From Thiosocius sp963753845 (lineage in GTDB: Bacteria > Pseudomonadota > Gammaproteobacteria > Chromatiales > Chromatiaceae), in the NCBI GenBank assembly GCA_963753845.1, contig CAVWEI010000034.1:7784-71783 (forward strand): a stretch of 64,000 nt of DNA, read 5' to 3'. The position numbers and the translations under genes are program-made. The notes below the pieces were generated by a model. The model made no database searches and was not told where the DNA came from. It was given only the letters and a program-made list of their open reading frames with translations. Shown here one piece after another: positions 46,601-53,878 of this stretch (positions are counted from its first letter, which is position 1; each line of letters starts with the position of its first letter).

Positions 46601-46944
46601 GGCCGCAATTGTCTGAGGACGAATTTGTCAGGATTCTGGACAGGCGAGGTAAGCTGGACAACTCCCAGGGGTCCCTTCATTTAATTGTCGCAGACCTCCT
46701 CGAAAACCGGCCTGAACCCATTGCTGCGATTTTGGGTGAGTTTCGCAGATTGATCAAAAAGAACGGGCGCGTTTTGCTGTTTCCTGATGTCAGCGTGCAT
46801 TCGGCATCGCGATTGTCAGATCTTCTGCTGTCCACAGGGTTCGAAGTAGAAGACCATAAATTGTATGCGAGTTCCGTTGTCGGCTACAGCCTTAGAAGGC
46901 TATGGGTGCTGGCGCCGAAAAATTCGGAATTCGGTTTTCATTGA
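40642..46944 (+). CDS. Giant multidomain sulfotransferase-like/glycosyltransferase fusion protein
   Basis: A 2100-residue protein started at ATG 40642 because GAGGAAAG precedes it; an ATG at 40594 is in frame. Domains in order: sulfotransferase-like P-loop domain 1-300 (VLLVLGMHRCGTSAATRV); coiled coil about 313-530; seven 38-residue repeats 603-868; GT4 domain about 917-1283 (FAESFGRTVAEGLAARRPVV). Then a second GT4 about 1315-1667 (MDGIPTAVVESMAVGTPVIV); GT2-like domain about 1674-1907 (DIVIVSWNNIDELKEV; SVPHAYTDVEYSFYAES). Last are a zinc ribbon (CNVCGWSG...CPDCGS) and a methyltransferase-like C-terminus. It may assemble several consecutive linkages of a repeat unit. The first GT2 acidic site reads YLCGKEGF where DDD is usual, so that domain may be inactive. 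Confidence 0.85.
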   Translation: MTANITKLSESALKRGDPESREALAEKTVLLVLGMHRCGTSAATRVMSLLGADLPSNLMLPKADNNEAGFWESLDTYKLNDKILESAGSRWDDWRRFNPDWVRSPKAREYKGQALEILEKEFGKSPLFVLKDPRICRLLPFWLEVFREFDSEVKCLLPLRNPLEVAASLKERDGFSPAKSYMLWLRHVLDAEKATRKTPRVFFAYDDLLMDWRDTVVRVSDRLDLSWPRKAAIAEVEIDRFLDHRHRHHSIGKADIDHRPEVAGWVRKASKALATLTENPHAKKTLRHLDSIRGEFNRASDALGAVLLAEEIARKEAEQMVSEVEVRSNQLSDQLDQRNKKVAELEEKARNHDEIIKKLREDVADRDQRTQALEHRTEEQNAAMEVLKQAATNQNTQIEKLNRQIIDQEKALSKLGSVLAERETRIAELDRLLLDQKTMLAERETCIAELDRLLLDQKNMSRDLRSEISNGDKRFAELKRRSTEQEVRITALQNENRVKTQENTKLSFLESQVSALHSKNDVLVSKVRGAERLSSTSLIRLNAAQTVSRRNSLSGDSDPNANLHSQPGEQVWYPPRNCCGSKLSLRERIRLQKKAKRLLASRLFDEDWYVLTYPNVVLNGDDPLWFWLIRGWRDLQNPNPFFDMRWYRKQNPDVASAGVNPLFHFLEHGAAELRDPGPLFSCRWYLHDNPDVEAAGVNPLVHYMKFGLSEGRKPNPLFDPNWYREQNPTLAGDGVDLLRNYLTNDGNEVQNPSPLLHGAWYLNEYPDVSRSGMNPLIHYLRHGRFEGRKPNSLFDGGWYLKNHSDVRHAGLDPLEHYLMFGAKEGRDPSPLFDTDWYVSQNPEVVSLNVNPLEHYLSAWLTSGDAAPPMPVSRIEPSQLSVGKAEFPDKPADLFGLRKPSPQLPIFPGKKASLAGQKNMLLCAHAANGQLFGGERSFLDLLEMLAEIRINVHVVVPKNNPDYLAKILELAVEVVHVPYKYWSAGEEMNATTVAALTAYMMQRDIDLVHVNTIVVREPLFAARKLGIPSITHVRESIVADRWMSEMLGVSEQEIIQEVISAADYVIANSKRTAAEFNKEGATFVVPNNFDLTRLDLENKIDPDEIKVGLISSNIPKKGIEDFVRLAKACSTEIPNLFFYLIGPKNQHLGDLIARQAAGGLSENLRFVDYQKTPEEALAHVNIVMSLSHFAESFGRTVAEGLAARRPVVVYDLGAAQDLVQSGESGFVIPFPEWEEAIPFLQMLARDPRKIQAMGEQGRAFIEQNYSRQVGIDSLAKAYERIFTASALVAADSEALGRRIFPARIMRNERLEKVANLRLAYFCWHFPVPSETFVLNELRLLVAQGVDVAVYCKQTPYPDFKPDFDIRWERVADVDDLAHRLVESKRTFVHAHFTYPTVTNMVWPACEKSGLPFTFIAHAQDIFKYENDRKNRIAEIVSSPLCRAVFTLGTFHRKFLAERGVPLNKIVINPNAIDTNRFPFQPPKPREGRSLLRVCAVHRLTRKKGLHNLVGAASQLKNDSIEFNIYGYGDEEEPLQALIKEHGLANVKLCGPLKTTAEVVDVLREHDLFASPSIRTDDGDMDGIPTAVVESMAVGTPVIVTDVASIPDLVQDQVTGIVVAPDSPQDLARGVTRFFTLDDEAVSSLALNARRAVEARHDVRRLTSTLKRVWSVDRVDIVIVSWNNIDELKEVIARVFENTKTPFHLTICDNKSGLEVRCFLSDLQERFDNVTIVFNDVNRFVGPGTNVAIEQGRGKYIIYLCGKEGFSVAEGWEDAMIAFMDENPGVGIAGTLGHSPSYLTGSAFADGISEFQNFRNKGFAEKNPDRTFFHVQGGLFILRREMVDAIGGFNESVPHAYTDVEYSFYAESQGWGLGNIPSVLALYNKTAPDIWSRVHEGIKVLHPPRLRDLELLDRIARRSTSFCNVCGWSGSEFALSDGVRSCPDCGSNPEHRTLYRFIAESIFPYRRLPALWINPHQCLKEFWEKSFQGPQLSEDEFVRILDRRGKLDNSQGSLHLIVADLLENRPEPIAAILGEFRRLIKKNGRVLLFPDVSVHSASRLSDLLLSTGFEVEDHKLYASSVVGYSLRRLWVLAPKNSEFGFH
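42448..43245 (+). repeat. Seven tandem 114 bp repeats coding 38-residue units
   Basis: Units start at about 42448, 42562, 42676, 42790, 42904, 43018 and 43132. Each encodes a variant of LFDxxWYxxxNPDV, then GxNPLxHYLxxG, then EGRxPNP. The spacing is exactly 114 bp between clear copies while the DNA has diverged, so the periodicity is held by protein selection. Similar units occur before GT domains in large bacterial glycan-synthesis proteins. Confidence 0.85.
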
Positions 46945-47141
46945 CGGGAGTTCCAATAACTCTGCGGGAGGCAGACTGCGAGACAGGATTTCGAAGAACA
47001 AGGCGCATAACGTACGTGCTGGCTATTGCTTTGATCTGCGACGCAGAGAATCTTGACCGCGAGACGACCGCGTATGGGTTGTTATAAGTCCCCTCAAGGG
47101 GGATGTTTGAAAACTAGGGTGGAAATTAAGTGGAGGTGAGG

Positions 47142-47909
47142 GTGCCCGCGGAGAAATTGTACTGCCAAGAGAGCTTGTTCGAGCATGTCAACAAGGCTAT
47201 CGCTGCTGGCGACGGAATGTACGCAAAAGGTGCCGAAGCGCACTATTTTTCCGTGGGCGCGAGCGCTATCGCAGCTATAAATGAAAGTTTCACAAGTGCG
47301 CGGCTGGGAGCAAATAGTCCGGCTCGAGTTCTCGACTACGCATGTGGATACGGGCGCGTCTTGAGATGGTTGCGTGCCGCTTTTCCGGAGTCGTTTCTCC
47401 TCGGCGTTGACGCTGATCGGACTGCCGTTGCGACGGCTGGTGCGACACTCGGTATTGAAACCAGGCACCTAGATATATCAATGAAGCAATTGATCGACGA
47501 ACCATTCGACTTAATTTGGGTTGGGTCACTTTTGACGCATTTGCCTGAAGAGGATTCGTATCGAGTCCTTTGTTTTCTGCGCATGCACCTCACGACAAAA
47601 GGGGTGCTCGTATTCACGACGCATGGCGCAGTGGTCGAAGAAAGGCTTGTGAATGGGAGTCGCAACTACAACCTGGACTCATCGGGTATACGCAAACTGC
47701 TGTCCACGCTGGAAGCAACGGGGTTCGGCTATGCAGATTACGCAAACCAGAGAGATTACGGAATATCGGTAGTTCGTCCATCCAAGGTGCTTTCACTTGT
47801 CGAACGCGCCAACATGAAAGCTATCTTCTTCAAAGATAGAGGCTGGGCAGATCATCAGGATGTGGTCGCATGTGTGCAACGTCCGCCGCTGGAAGCGTCT
47901 GGGTCGTAA
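47142..47909 (+). CDS. Class I SAM-dependent methyltransferase
   Basis: A methyltransferase of about 255 residues with SAM motif I RVLDYACGYGRVLRWLRA, motif II acidic LLGVDADRTAV and a post-motif FDLIWVGSLLTHLPEED. GTG 47142 is preferred because GGAGG lies five bases upstream; GTG 47130 gives four more residues. It follows the giant protein by about 200 bp and probably methylates a sugar of the same glycan. It is the last intact gene before the IS-rich segment. Confidence 0.75.
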   Translation: MPAEKLYCQESLFEHVNKAIAAGDGMYAKGAEAHYFSVGASAIAAINESFTSARLGANSPARVLDYACGYGRVLRWLRAAFPESFLLGVDADRTAVATAGATLGIETRHLDISMKQLIDEPFDLIWVGSLLTHLPEEDSYRVLCFLRMHLTTKGVLVFTTHGAVVEERLVNGSRNYNLDSSGIRKLLSTLEATGFGYADYANQRDYGISVVRPSKVLSLVERANMKAIFFKDRGWADHQDVVACVQRPPLEASGS

Positions 47910-47999
47910 CAGCACGTTTCCTGCGGCATCCATCTCGGCTCAGCCCGCCAGGCGGCGGATCATGCTCGATGGTCGCAAACGTTGATAGTTGATGAATGG

Positions 48000-48024
48000 G
48001 GCTGACCTGGATTGGTAGGATGTT
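48000..48024 (+). repeat. 25 bp copy of an internal IS4-element segment
   Basis: These 25 bases are identical, in reverse complement, to 63075-63099 just upstream of the IS4-family transposase. They directly precede the IS3 remnant, so they look like the scar of an older or recombined IS4 copy. Confidence 0.5.
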
Positions 48025-48449
48025 CGCCTACAATCAACCGGTTCAGAGATGTTGCCCTTGACACTCGGAAGTGTGTAGGTGCCTGGGCGGCTTGGCGCGC
48101 ATGGAATCTAACCCGCAAGAATCCGGCGCGCATCGTGCCGATGCTGGCTGACGAGGGCATCTACCTGGCCTCGGAGTCGAGTTTCCATCGGGTACTGCGT
48201 GCCGCGGGCCAGAATGGTCATCGCGGCCGCGCCAAGGCGCCACAGGCCAAGCGGCCGCCGACCACACACGTCGCCATCGCGCCGAATCAGGTGTGGTGCT
48301 GGGACATGACGTTCCTGCCCTCGGTGGTGACCGGCAACTGGTTCTACCTGTACCTGATTCTGGACCTGTACAGCCGCAAGATCGTGGGCTGGGAGGTGCA
48401 CGACAACGACAGTGCCGATCATGCCGCACACTTGGTGCGCCGCACAGCG
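48025..48449 (+). pseudogene. IS3-family transposase (OrfB integrase) fragment
   Basis: A piece of the rve-type DDE integrase: ARIVPMLADEGIYLASESSF is the region before the catalytic core and PNQVWCWDMTFLPSVVTGNW holds the first catalytic Asp, followed by LILDLYSRKIVGWEVHDND (second Asp). The final Glu region is missing: at 48450 the sequence switches abruptly to reversed IS1380-type DNA. The N-terminal helix-turn-helix part is also gone. It cannot be active. Confidence 0.8.
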
Positions 48450-48808
48450 CTGGCCAGTGTCGTGTCGCGCTCGACGGCCGTTTACAAGGCCAGATCATCC
48501 CGCAAGGTCTGGTGGTCATTGAGATCCTCATGCCCCAGAGCCAAGCCATATAAGCGTTGGCGTATCAGGCTCGACAGGTCATGCTGACAGCTGGCACGCC
48601 GTCTGGGGTCGTTGAGCGCCTTGGCCACGGCTTGGCTCATTCCGAGCCGCCGATCGGCTTGCTGCAACAGCAACACGCCGCCATCGCTGGTGATGTCGCC
48701 GCCGTCGAATCGGGCCTCAACCTTGCGGCGTTTACAAGCTGGAAAGTCAAACGACTCTTGGGTACATTCTGTCACGGGCAAAGTCCTGTTCGAGTTCAAA
48801 CTAAGCAA
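48450..48808 (-). pseudogene. IS1380-family transposase, N-terminal fragment
   Basis: Encodes the first 110 or so residues of an IS1380 transposase (ARFDGGDITSDGGVLLLQQ, then DRRLGMSQAVAKALNDPRRR and RQRLYGLALGHEDLNDH). It breaks off at 48450 where it abuts the IS3 remnant. Bases 48450-48660 are a near-identical direct repeat of 52511-52721 in the second IS1380 remnant. Confidence 0.8.
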
Positions 48809-48815
48809 TTGAATC

Positions 48816-49126
48816 TTATTGAACTACATGGGCTTTGCCCTTCTTATTGGTGCATTTTTCAGGCTAAATCAATCCCCAAAATACTCACAATGCCTACAAT
48901 AGAGCAGATTATCTTAAACGAAGAAAACATGTGATGACTTGGTGGAGAGAATACATTGATAAGGCCGCTACGGGTTATATGAGTCTTTAGGATGAAGCTG
49001 GCCAACGCCATTCAAGCGCGCTATACTTCAGAGCGGTGATGGTTCAGAAAACCGACAGACTGTCGGTTGACTTACACTTGCCGTTGAAGAACCTTCTATC
49101 TCTCGCCACAACTAGCAGTATTTTGT
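48816..49126. other. 311 bp without a recognised feature
   Basis: AT-richer spacer between the IS1380 remnant and the next gene. I see no gene, RNA or inverted repeat that I would defend. Confidence 0.3.
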
Positions 49127-50122
49127 ATGTCTCAATTCATTTTCCACATCGGGCGCAGCAAGTGTGGGTCAAGCGCCCTTCAGTCAGCGCTCACCACATG
49201 CCAATCGATCGATGGCCACAAACGCCTGATTTACGCCACGCTTTCCGATAAAGGGATCATCATGGGCGATGCGCTCCACCCCGGGTTGCGCGGCTATCAA
49301 GTATCCGCCGAAGCGCAAGCCATAGCAGAACTTCCACCCGCCACTCTGCGCGCGTATGCAGACGAGCTTCGCGGCGCTGGCGCGGACCACATTGTTCTTT
49401 CGAATGAAGGCTGGCAGTCGGCAAGCGGCCTTTTCCGTGACCGCATCTTCCCGGCAATGGGGCTGTCACGTCCAACTGTTGTGTTCTATGTCCGTCCGCA
49501 GGCACAATTCATAAACGCGGCATGGTGGCAATGGGGGGCTTGGTCAGACAGACCTCTGCAAACGTGGTACAAAAATATATTGCGACAGACTATTTGGACC
49601 GAAACCATACGATCATGGGCGGAGTTCGCTGATGTGAATGTCCGCCTGTTGCCAACAGATATTTTCACCGATTTCCTAGGCTTGTTCGGGTATAGCCCAC
49701 CCGGAGACTGGCAATCAAAGGTGGTCAACAAAGGGCTCCCGTCCGCCGTGCTGCGGCTCTACCAGGCCCGCCGTGATCTGCGCCCGTCCCCCCATGCATC
49801 CTTGATCGACAGCGTTCTCTCCAGAGCCGTGAATATGCCGGGCGCGCCTTGGGTGCTTACCCCGCAAATGATCGAAAACATCACCGCCTATACGGCCGAC
49901 GACAACGAACAGCTGCTGGGAATGCTGGATGCTGACTCGGCAGCGGCGATGCGCGCCGACCCGCGATGGTGGGACGCGGCCGCGTTTAGCGACAAGCCGG
50001 TTGCGCCCGCTGATGGCGTGCGTCTCTCTAGAGACGAGCTCGAAACACTAGCCGCCCAACTGGCGCAAGCTCTTATGCGCAATGAACGCGCACTTGCCCG
50101 CTTAACCGCACATTATAATTAA
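49127..50122 (+). CDS. Sulfotransferase-like P-loop protein
   Basis: A 331-residue protein whose N-terminus FIFHIGRSKCGSSALQSAL is a nucleotide-binding P-loop of the sulfotransferase superfamily, followed by VVFYVRPQAQFINAAWWQWG, in the place of the 3'-phosphate-binding RxP motif. The remainder is helical and Ala-rich. It may sulfate the same surface glycan, though the sequence is too diverged to name an acceptor. It is flanked by IS debris on both sides, which suggests it arrived separately from the capsule block. Confidence 0.6.
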   Translation: MSQFIFHIGRSKCGSSALQSALTTCQSIDGHKRLIYATLSDKGIIMGDALHPGLRGYQVSAEAQAIAELPPATLRAYADELRGAGADHIVLSNEGWQSASGLFRDRIFPAMGLSRPTVVFYVRPQAQFINAAWWQWGAWSDRPLQTWYKNILRQTIWTETIRSWAEFADVNVRLLPTDIFTDFLGLFGYSPPGDWQSKVVNKGLPSAVLRLYQARRDLRPSPHASLIDSVLSRAVNMPGAPWVLTPQMIENITAYTADDNEQLLGMLDADSAAAMRADPRWWDAAAFSDKPVAPADGVRLSRDELETLAAQLAQALMRNERALARLTAHYN

Positions 50123-50241
50123 CGCACGGCAGCACATAACTGCCGTCAGGGTGTAATTCCGCGACGTGCAGGCTGGTGATTCTTCCAAGCTAGGGCCGCT
50201 AGCGAAGTCGTTTGGGATCTCCTATATCTTACAGTCGCCGT

Positions 50242-50934
50242 TCAGATCCGCAGATTCGCTTTTCGGAGCTTGAGAACGGAGTCGCTAGAATAACCCTGCC
50301 ATTTGGATTCGGGTATATTGTAGCGTCTGAGTTCGTCGGCCTCGAATTCTGCCAACAGGTCGTACGTATCAGGGATCTGGAACAGCATTCCGAGTGAACG
50401 TTGAATGTCTTCTTTTCCAAATCGCCGCACGTGGTCGTCCTGGCCGAACCTGCGTTCCCGTTCGGCAAGAGAGCGGGGGGCGATATCCGCTTCGTAGTGC
50501 CCACTCAAAATTGGCACGCTAAACAGCTGCAAACCGTCGTCTTTCAGGCTGTTTGTCAGGCGGATAAGCACGGCCGATTCGTTGCAGGGAAGGTGTTCCA
50601 ACACGTGGTTGTGCAAAATCAGGTTGTAATGATTGCGCTCAAGGTCAAAAACATCCTTGCACAGATCGAATGGCTGGACCTCCAGGTCGCCATAAATCTT
50701 GGGATTGAGATCGACCGCCGTGTAGTTTTCTCCGCAGACGCCACGAAAGTAATCATACAACCCCCTTTCCGGCGCCATGTGCAGTACACGAGAGTTGGCA
50801 TCGATCGCCACATACTTTTTGATATACAGGAACAGCAGGCGCGTTCGCTCGTAGGATTTACAGTTCGCACACATCGCGTTTTTTCGATTCCGGACGTCGA
50901 TGAATTCAGTTGATCCGCAGATGTTGCACTCCAT
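50242..50934 (-). CDS. Zinc-ribbon SAM methyltransferase
   Basis: A 230-residue protein with an N-terminal zinc ribbon (CNICGSTEF then CANCKSYERTR) and a methyltransferase core with RVLHMAPERGLYDYFRG, YTAVDLNPKIYGDLEVQ and ILHNHVLEHLPCNESAVL. It has a good ribosome site (AGGTGAAAG) before ATG 50934. The same zinc-ribbon plus methyltransferase pattern forms the C-terminus of the giant protein at 40642, there in degraded form. A likely role is methylation of a sugar or terminal cap. Confidence 0.75.
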   Translation of the reverse strand: MECNICGSTEFIDVRNRKNAMCANCKSYERTRLLFLYIKKYVAIDANSRVLHMAPERGLYDYFRGVCGENYTAVDLNPKIYGDLEVQPFDLCKDVFDLERNHYNLILHNHVLEHLPCNESAVLIRLTNSLKDDGLQLFSVPILSGHYEADIAPRSLAERERRFGQDDHVRRFGKEDIQRSLGMLFQIPDTYDLLAEFEADELRRYNIPESKWQGYSSDSVLKLRKANLRI

Positions 50935-50947
50935 CTTTCACCTACTT

Positions 50948-51240
50948 TTATGTACGCCAATTTTGTTCGTTGGCCCGCAACAGCATAAGCATCCGAGGGA
51001 CCAGGTCAATGCTTCCAGTGGATTCGCCTAGCCATTCGTTCGGCAATGTTGCTGACAAGAACGGGGAGCCGGGAATTCTAACGTGTTTGAGTGCGCCGAG
51101 CGATGCACCGTATAGCAAGCCGTTTCCCCTTAGCCCCTCTCGAGTCCGGCCGCCAAACCGCCGGCCAGCTGTTATATTTTTGGCCACGAACGGGTGGGAC
51201 GCTTCCAATTGCTGAAGTAATCGGACCCTCCCAGGATCCA
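50948..51240 (-). pseudogene. Hypothetical protein C-terminal fragment
   Basis: The frame reading RVRLLQQLEASHPFVAKNI, then RTREGLRGNGLLYGASLGAL and STGSIDLVPRMLMLLRANEQ has protein-like character and ends at 50948, 14 bp before the methyltransferase gene. It is cut at its N-terminus where the 45 bp IS-associated repeat begins (51243). I do not recognise the family. Confidence 0.35.
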
Positions 51241-51242
51241 CC

Positions 51243-51287
51243 GGCGCGGGCAAGTGCTGAAAAGTGCGCCGGCGGACAGCTGGTTGG
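51243..51287. repeat. 45 bp direct repeat, copy 1
   Basis: Identical to 52758-52802. The two copies bracket the IS1380 remnant, but they are not at its very ends. They could be a terminal piece of another lost element or the trace of a duplication. Confidence 0.6.
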
Positions 51288-51519
51288 CCCCAACGTTGCA
51301 TGAGCAAGTGCGCTTTTCGCCAAGAAGGCGGTTTGAGAGAGGGTTGGCTGTTTTGTCATCCCAGGCGTGTCGATGAAACCATGTTTTCAGGCGCAAATCC
51401 TCAGACAACGAGGCGGTAGTGACCTCGAAAGGCTGTCATTGGACTGTCTGCGCGGTAACGGCACAAACGAATCCCTGCGGCTTGGCCGCCTGTTCACACA
51501 TGACAACTGTGTTGCTGTG

Positions 51520-52724
51520 TTACGTGGGTTGTAGTCGGTCAACGACCAGAGCAAACAGCCGTTGGTAGGGATAGGCACTGGATAGCAGGAAGCGGATGCG
51601 GCGGGTGTTACGGGTGATCACGGCACCGATCTTCAGCAGCTTCAGGCGAATCGTGCCGACGTAGGCATTGGCCAGCTCTGTGCCATCGAGTGCGAGCCGC
51701 CGGATCGCCTCGAGCAGCGTGTAAGCCAAGCTCGACAGCAGCAGGCGAAACTGGTTTGGCCACCAAGCATGGCAGCTGGTGCGGTCGGCGAAGAGGTCGA
51801 GTTGTTGTGCTCTTTGATGCGGTTCTCCATCTCGCCGCGCGCGCAATACAGTTGGTCGTAGAGATACTTTGCCTGTGCCTTCAGGTTGGTGACCAGATAG
51901 CGCGGATTACTTCCCTGTGCCGTATGTTCTGCTTTGACGATGATGCGCCGGCGCCGATCCCACGTCTTTGCCGCGTAATACATCACATGGAAGCGGCGTT
52001 GCTTCCGCTCGGTGCGCTGGAAGTGTTGCTCGGCCGCGTCGATGAACGGCTTTGCCTGGGCATCAAGGCGCTTATTGGTGGGCGATGCCAACCAGGTAAT
52101 CGACGCTGTGTCGTTCGCACCAGCGCAGCATCTTCCAGCGGCAAAAGCCCGAATCGGCGCGCAGCAGGATACGGACCTTGGGCCACGTCTGGCGTAGGCG
52201 TTTGACCAGTAAGGCGAGGATCGCCCAGGCGTGCTTGGCGCCATCGATCTTGCTCGGGCGCAGGTAGCTGACCAGGAGTTGCTTGCCGCAGAAAACATAC
52301 AGCGGCAGGAAGCAGTAGTGGTCGTAATAACCATGAAAGAAGCGACCTTCCTGCTGGCCATGAACTGCATCGTCGGTTGCATCAAAATCGAGGATCAGTC
52401 GCTTTGGGGCACGGCGGAAGGAAGCAATGAATTGCTCGACCAGCACCTCGTGCAACCGCCAGGCCGTTGCCCGGTCGGCCCGGTTCTCCCAACGGCACAG
52501 GGTCGAGGCACTGGCCAGTGTCGTGTCGCGCTCGACGGCCGTTTGCAAGGCCAGATCATCCCGCAACGTCTGGTGGTCATTGAGGTCCTCATACCCCAGA
52601 GCCAAGCCATATAAGCGTTGGCGTACCAGGCTCGACAGGTCATGCTGACAGCTGGCACGCCGTCTGGGGTCGTTGAGCGCCTTGGCCACGGCTCGGCTCA
52701 GTCCGAGCCGCCGATCGGCTTGTC
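51520..52724 (-). pseudogene. IS1380-family transposase, broken into three frames
   Basis: Read leftward, three frames together give most of an IS1380 transposase. First is DRRLGLSRAVAKALNDPRRR through RLILDFDATDDAVHGQQEG (catalytic Asp) to WPKVRILLRADSGFCRWKML (second Asp). Then comes FHVMYYAAKTWDRRRRIIV with ARGEMENRIKE (Glu) in another frame, and finally the stretch ending ALVVDRLQPT in a third. The extreme N-terminus is missing: homology begins abruptly at about 52724. Two frameshifts and the truncation mean it is dead. Confidence 0.85.
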
Positions 52725-52757
52725 TGCGACGCCAGCGGCGCGGCAACGGCTGGCCTG

Positions 52758-52802
52758 GGCGCGGGCAAGTGCTGAAAAGTGCGCCGGCGGACAGCTGGTT
52801 GG
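52758..52802. repeat. 45 bp direct repeat, copy 2
   Basis: Second copy of 51243-51287, on the other side of the IS1380 remnant. Confidence 0.6.
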
Positions 52803-52929
52803 GCGGGTTCAGGACCAAAACTGTCGCGCCAGGTCCACCCAGGTCACTTCTTAGGTCCGATCGACGACCGACCGGAGGCCTCGAACGGCGCAAGCAGGGA
52901 CTGCCACCGGGCAAAAAGGTTATCCTTCC

Positions 52930-53139
52930 TACACTCCAACATACGACGATGTGCGTGCTTATTGAGGCCGCAATCCGCCCAGTGTACGAACTGATAGGTC
53001 GAAGACGGGTCGGGACCGGCCAAAAAGGCAGAATCGGCACAGACGCATAGAGAAACAACCAACACTACCGCAGCTTTTCGCACCGACCGTGTGTATCGCC
53101 GCCGGCGATGGCGTCAGAAAGGATTAATCGAGGCGCCCT
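52930..53139 (+). mobile_element. IS5-family end fragment (inverted relative to the 54990-58266 copy)
   Basis: About 210 bp matching, in reverse complement and with many substitutions, bases 54990-55200, the transposase 3' end and terminus of the larger IS5 element. The terminus (CGAGGCGCCCT) is at 53139, facing the GT25 gene. Only the tail is left, so it is not mobile alone. Confidence 0.75.
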
Positions 53140-53161
53140 TAATCATCGTGAGGTACTGCAT

Positions 53162-53830
53162 GTGAACCCGTTTGATTATTTCGACAAAATATATTGTCTA
53201 AATTTACCAGAAAATGGCAAACGTAAGGAAATAGTGTCAAAGGAATTTTATAAAGTAGGGATATTAGAACGCATTAATTGGATTGCTGCCCCCAAACCAC
53301 CGGACGATTTTTATATTGATTTATATCGACGAAACCCATCTGCCGAATTTGGTTGCAGTTTGAGTAATATAACAGCAGTTGTGCAATCGATACACGATAA
53401 TGATCAACATATGCTGGTGTTTGAAGATGATGTTGTTTTTGTGGACAATTCTCTTGAAATATTATCAGCTGTTTTGCAACAATTACCATCCGACTGGGAA
53501 TGTTTTCATCTTGGCTGTACGCCTATTAAAGTGGAAAAGTATAAGGATGGGTTGTTGCGAATCCGAACAGCTCATGGAACGTACGCGTATGCGTTAACTG
53601 GGGCAGTGTTATTAGAGTTTTTTAAATATTGGACATATGGAATTACACATGGACTACATAAATCATATTCGCCCATTGATTGGATCTTAACGATGTTTTT
53701 TCTTCAACGAAAAACTAGATACTGCATTGCTCCACCGATTGTATATCCGAACGATAGCATAGCAAGCACTATAAGTAAAAAGACATATTTATTGACTAAA
53801 CATATGGAAATATGGAAAAAACATACATGA
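53162..53830 (+). CDS. Family 25 glycosyltransferase (LPS biosynthesis type)
   Basis: A 222-residue protein starting at GTG 53162, with GAGGT upstream. The GT25 pattern is clear: IYCLNLPENGKRKEIVSKEF at the N-terminus, GCSLSNITAVVQSIHDND, then the acidic MLVFEDDVVFVDNSLE and WECFHLGCTPIKVEKY. Such enzymes add galactose or glucose to lipooligosaccharide or protein. The gene is strikingly AT-rich against its neighbours and lies just inside an IS5 terminus, both pointing to recent transfer. Confidence 0.85.
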   Translation: MNPFDYFDKIYCLNLPENGKRKEIVSKEFYKVGILERINWIAAPKPPDDFYIDLYRRNPSAEFGCSLSNITAVVQSIHDNDQHMLVFEDDVVFVDNSLEILSAVLQQLPSDWECFHLGCTPIKVEKYKDGLLRIRTAHGTYAYALTGAVLLEFFKYWTYGITHGLHKSYSPIDWILTMFFLQRKTRYCIAPPIVYPNDSIASTISKKTYLLTKHMEIWKKHT

Positions 53831-53878
53831 TGGATCCAAGATCATAATTCGTTTGGGGGAAGCTTGCCCACCTTCAAT

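Noticed and set aside
47087..47103. Short CCCCT/AGGGG hairpin after the giant gene as a terminator
   Set aside because: Stem of about five pairs and no T-run; too weak to call.
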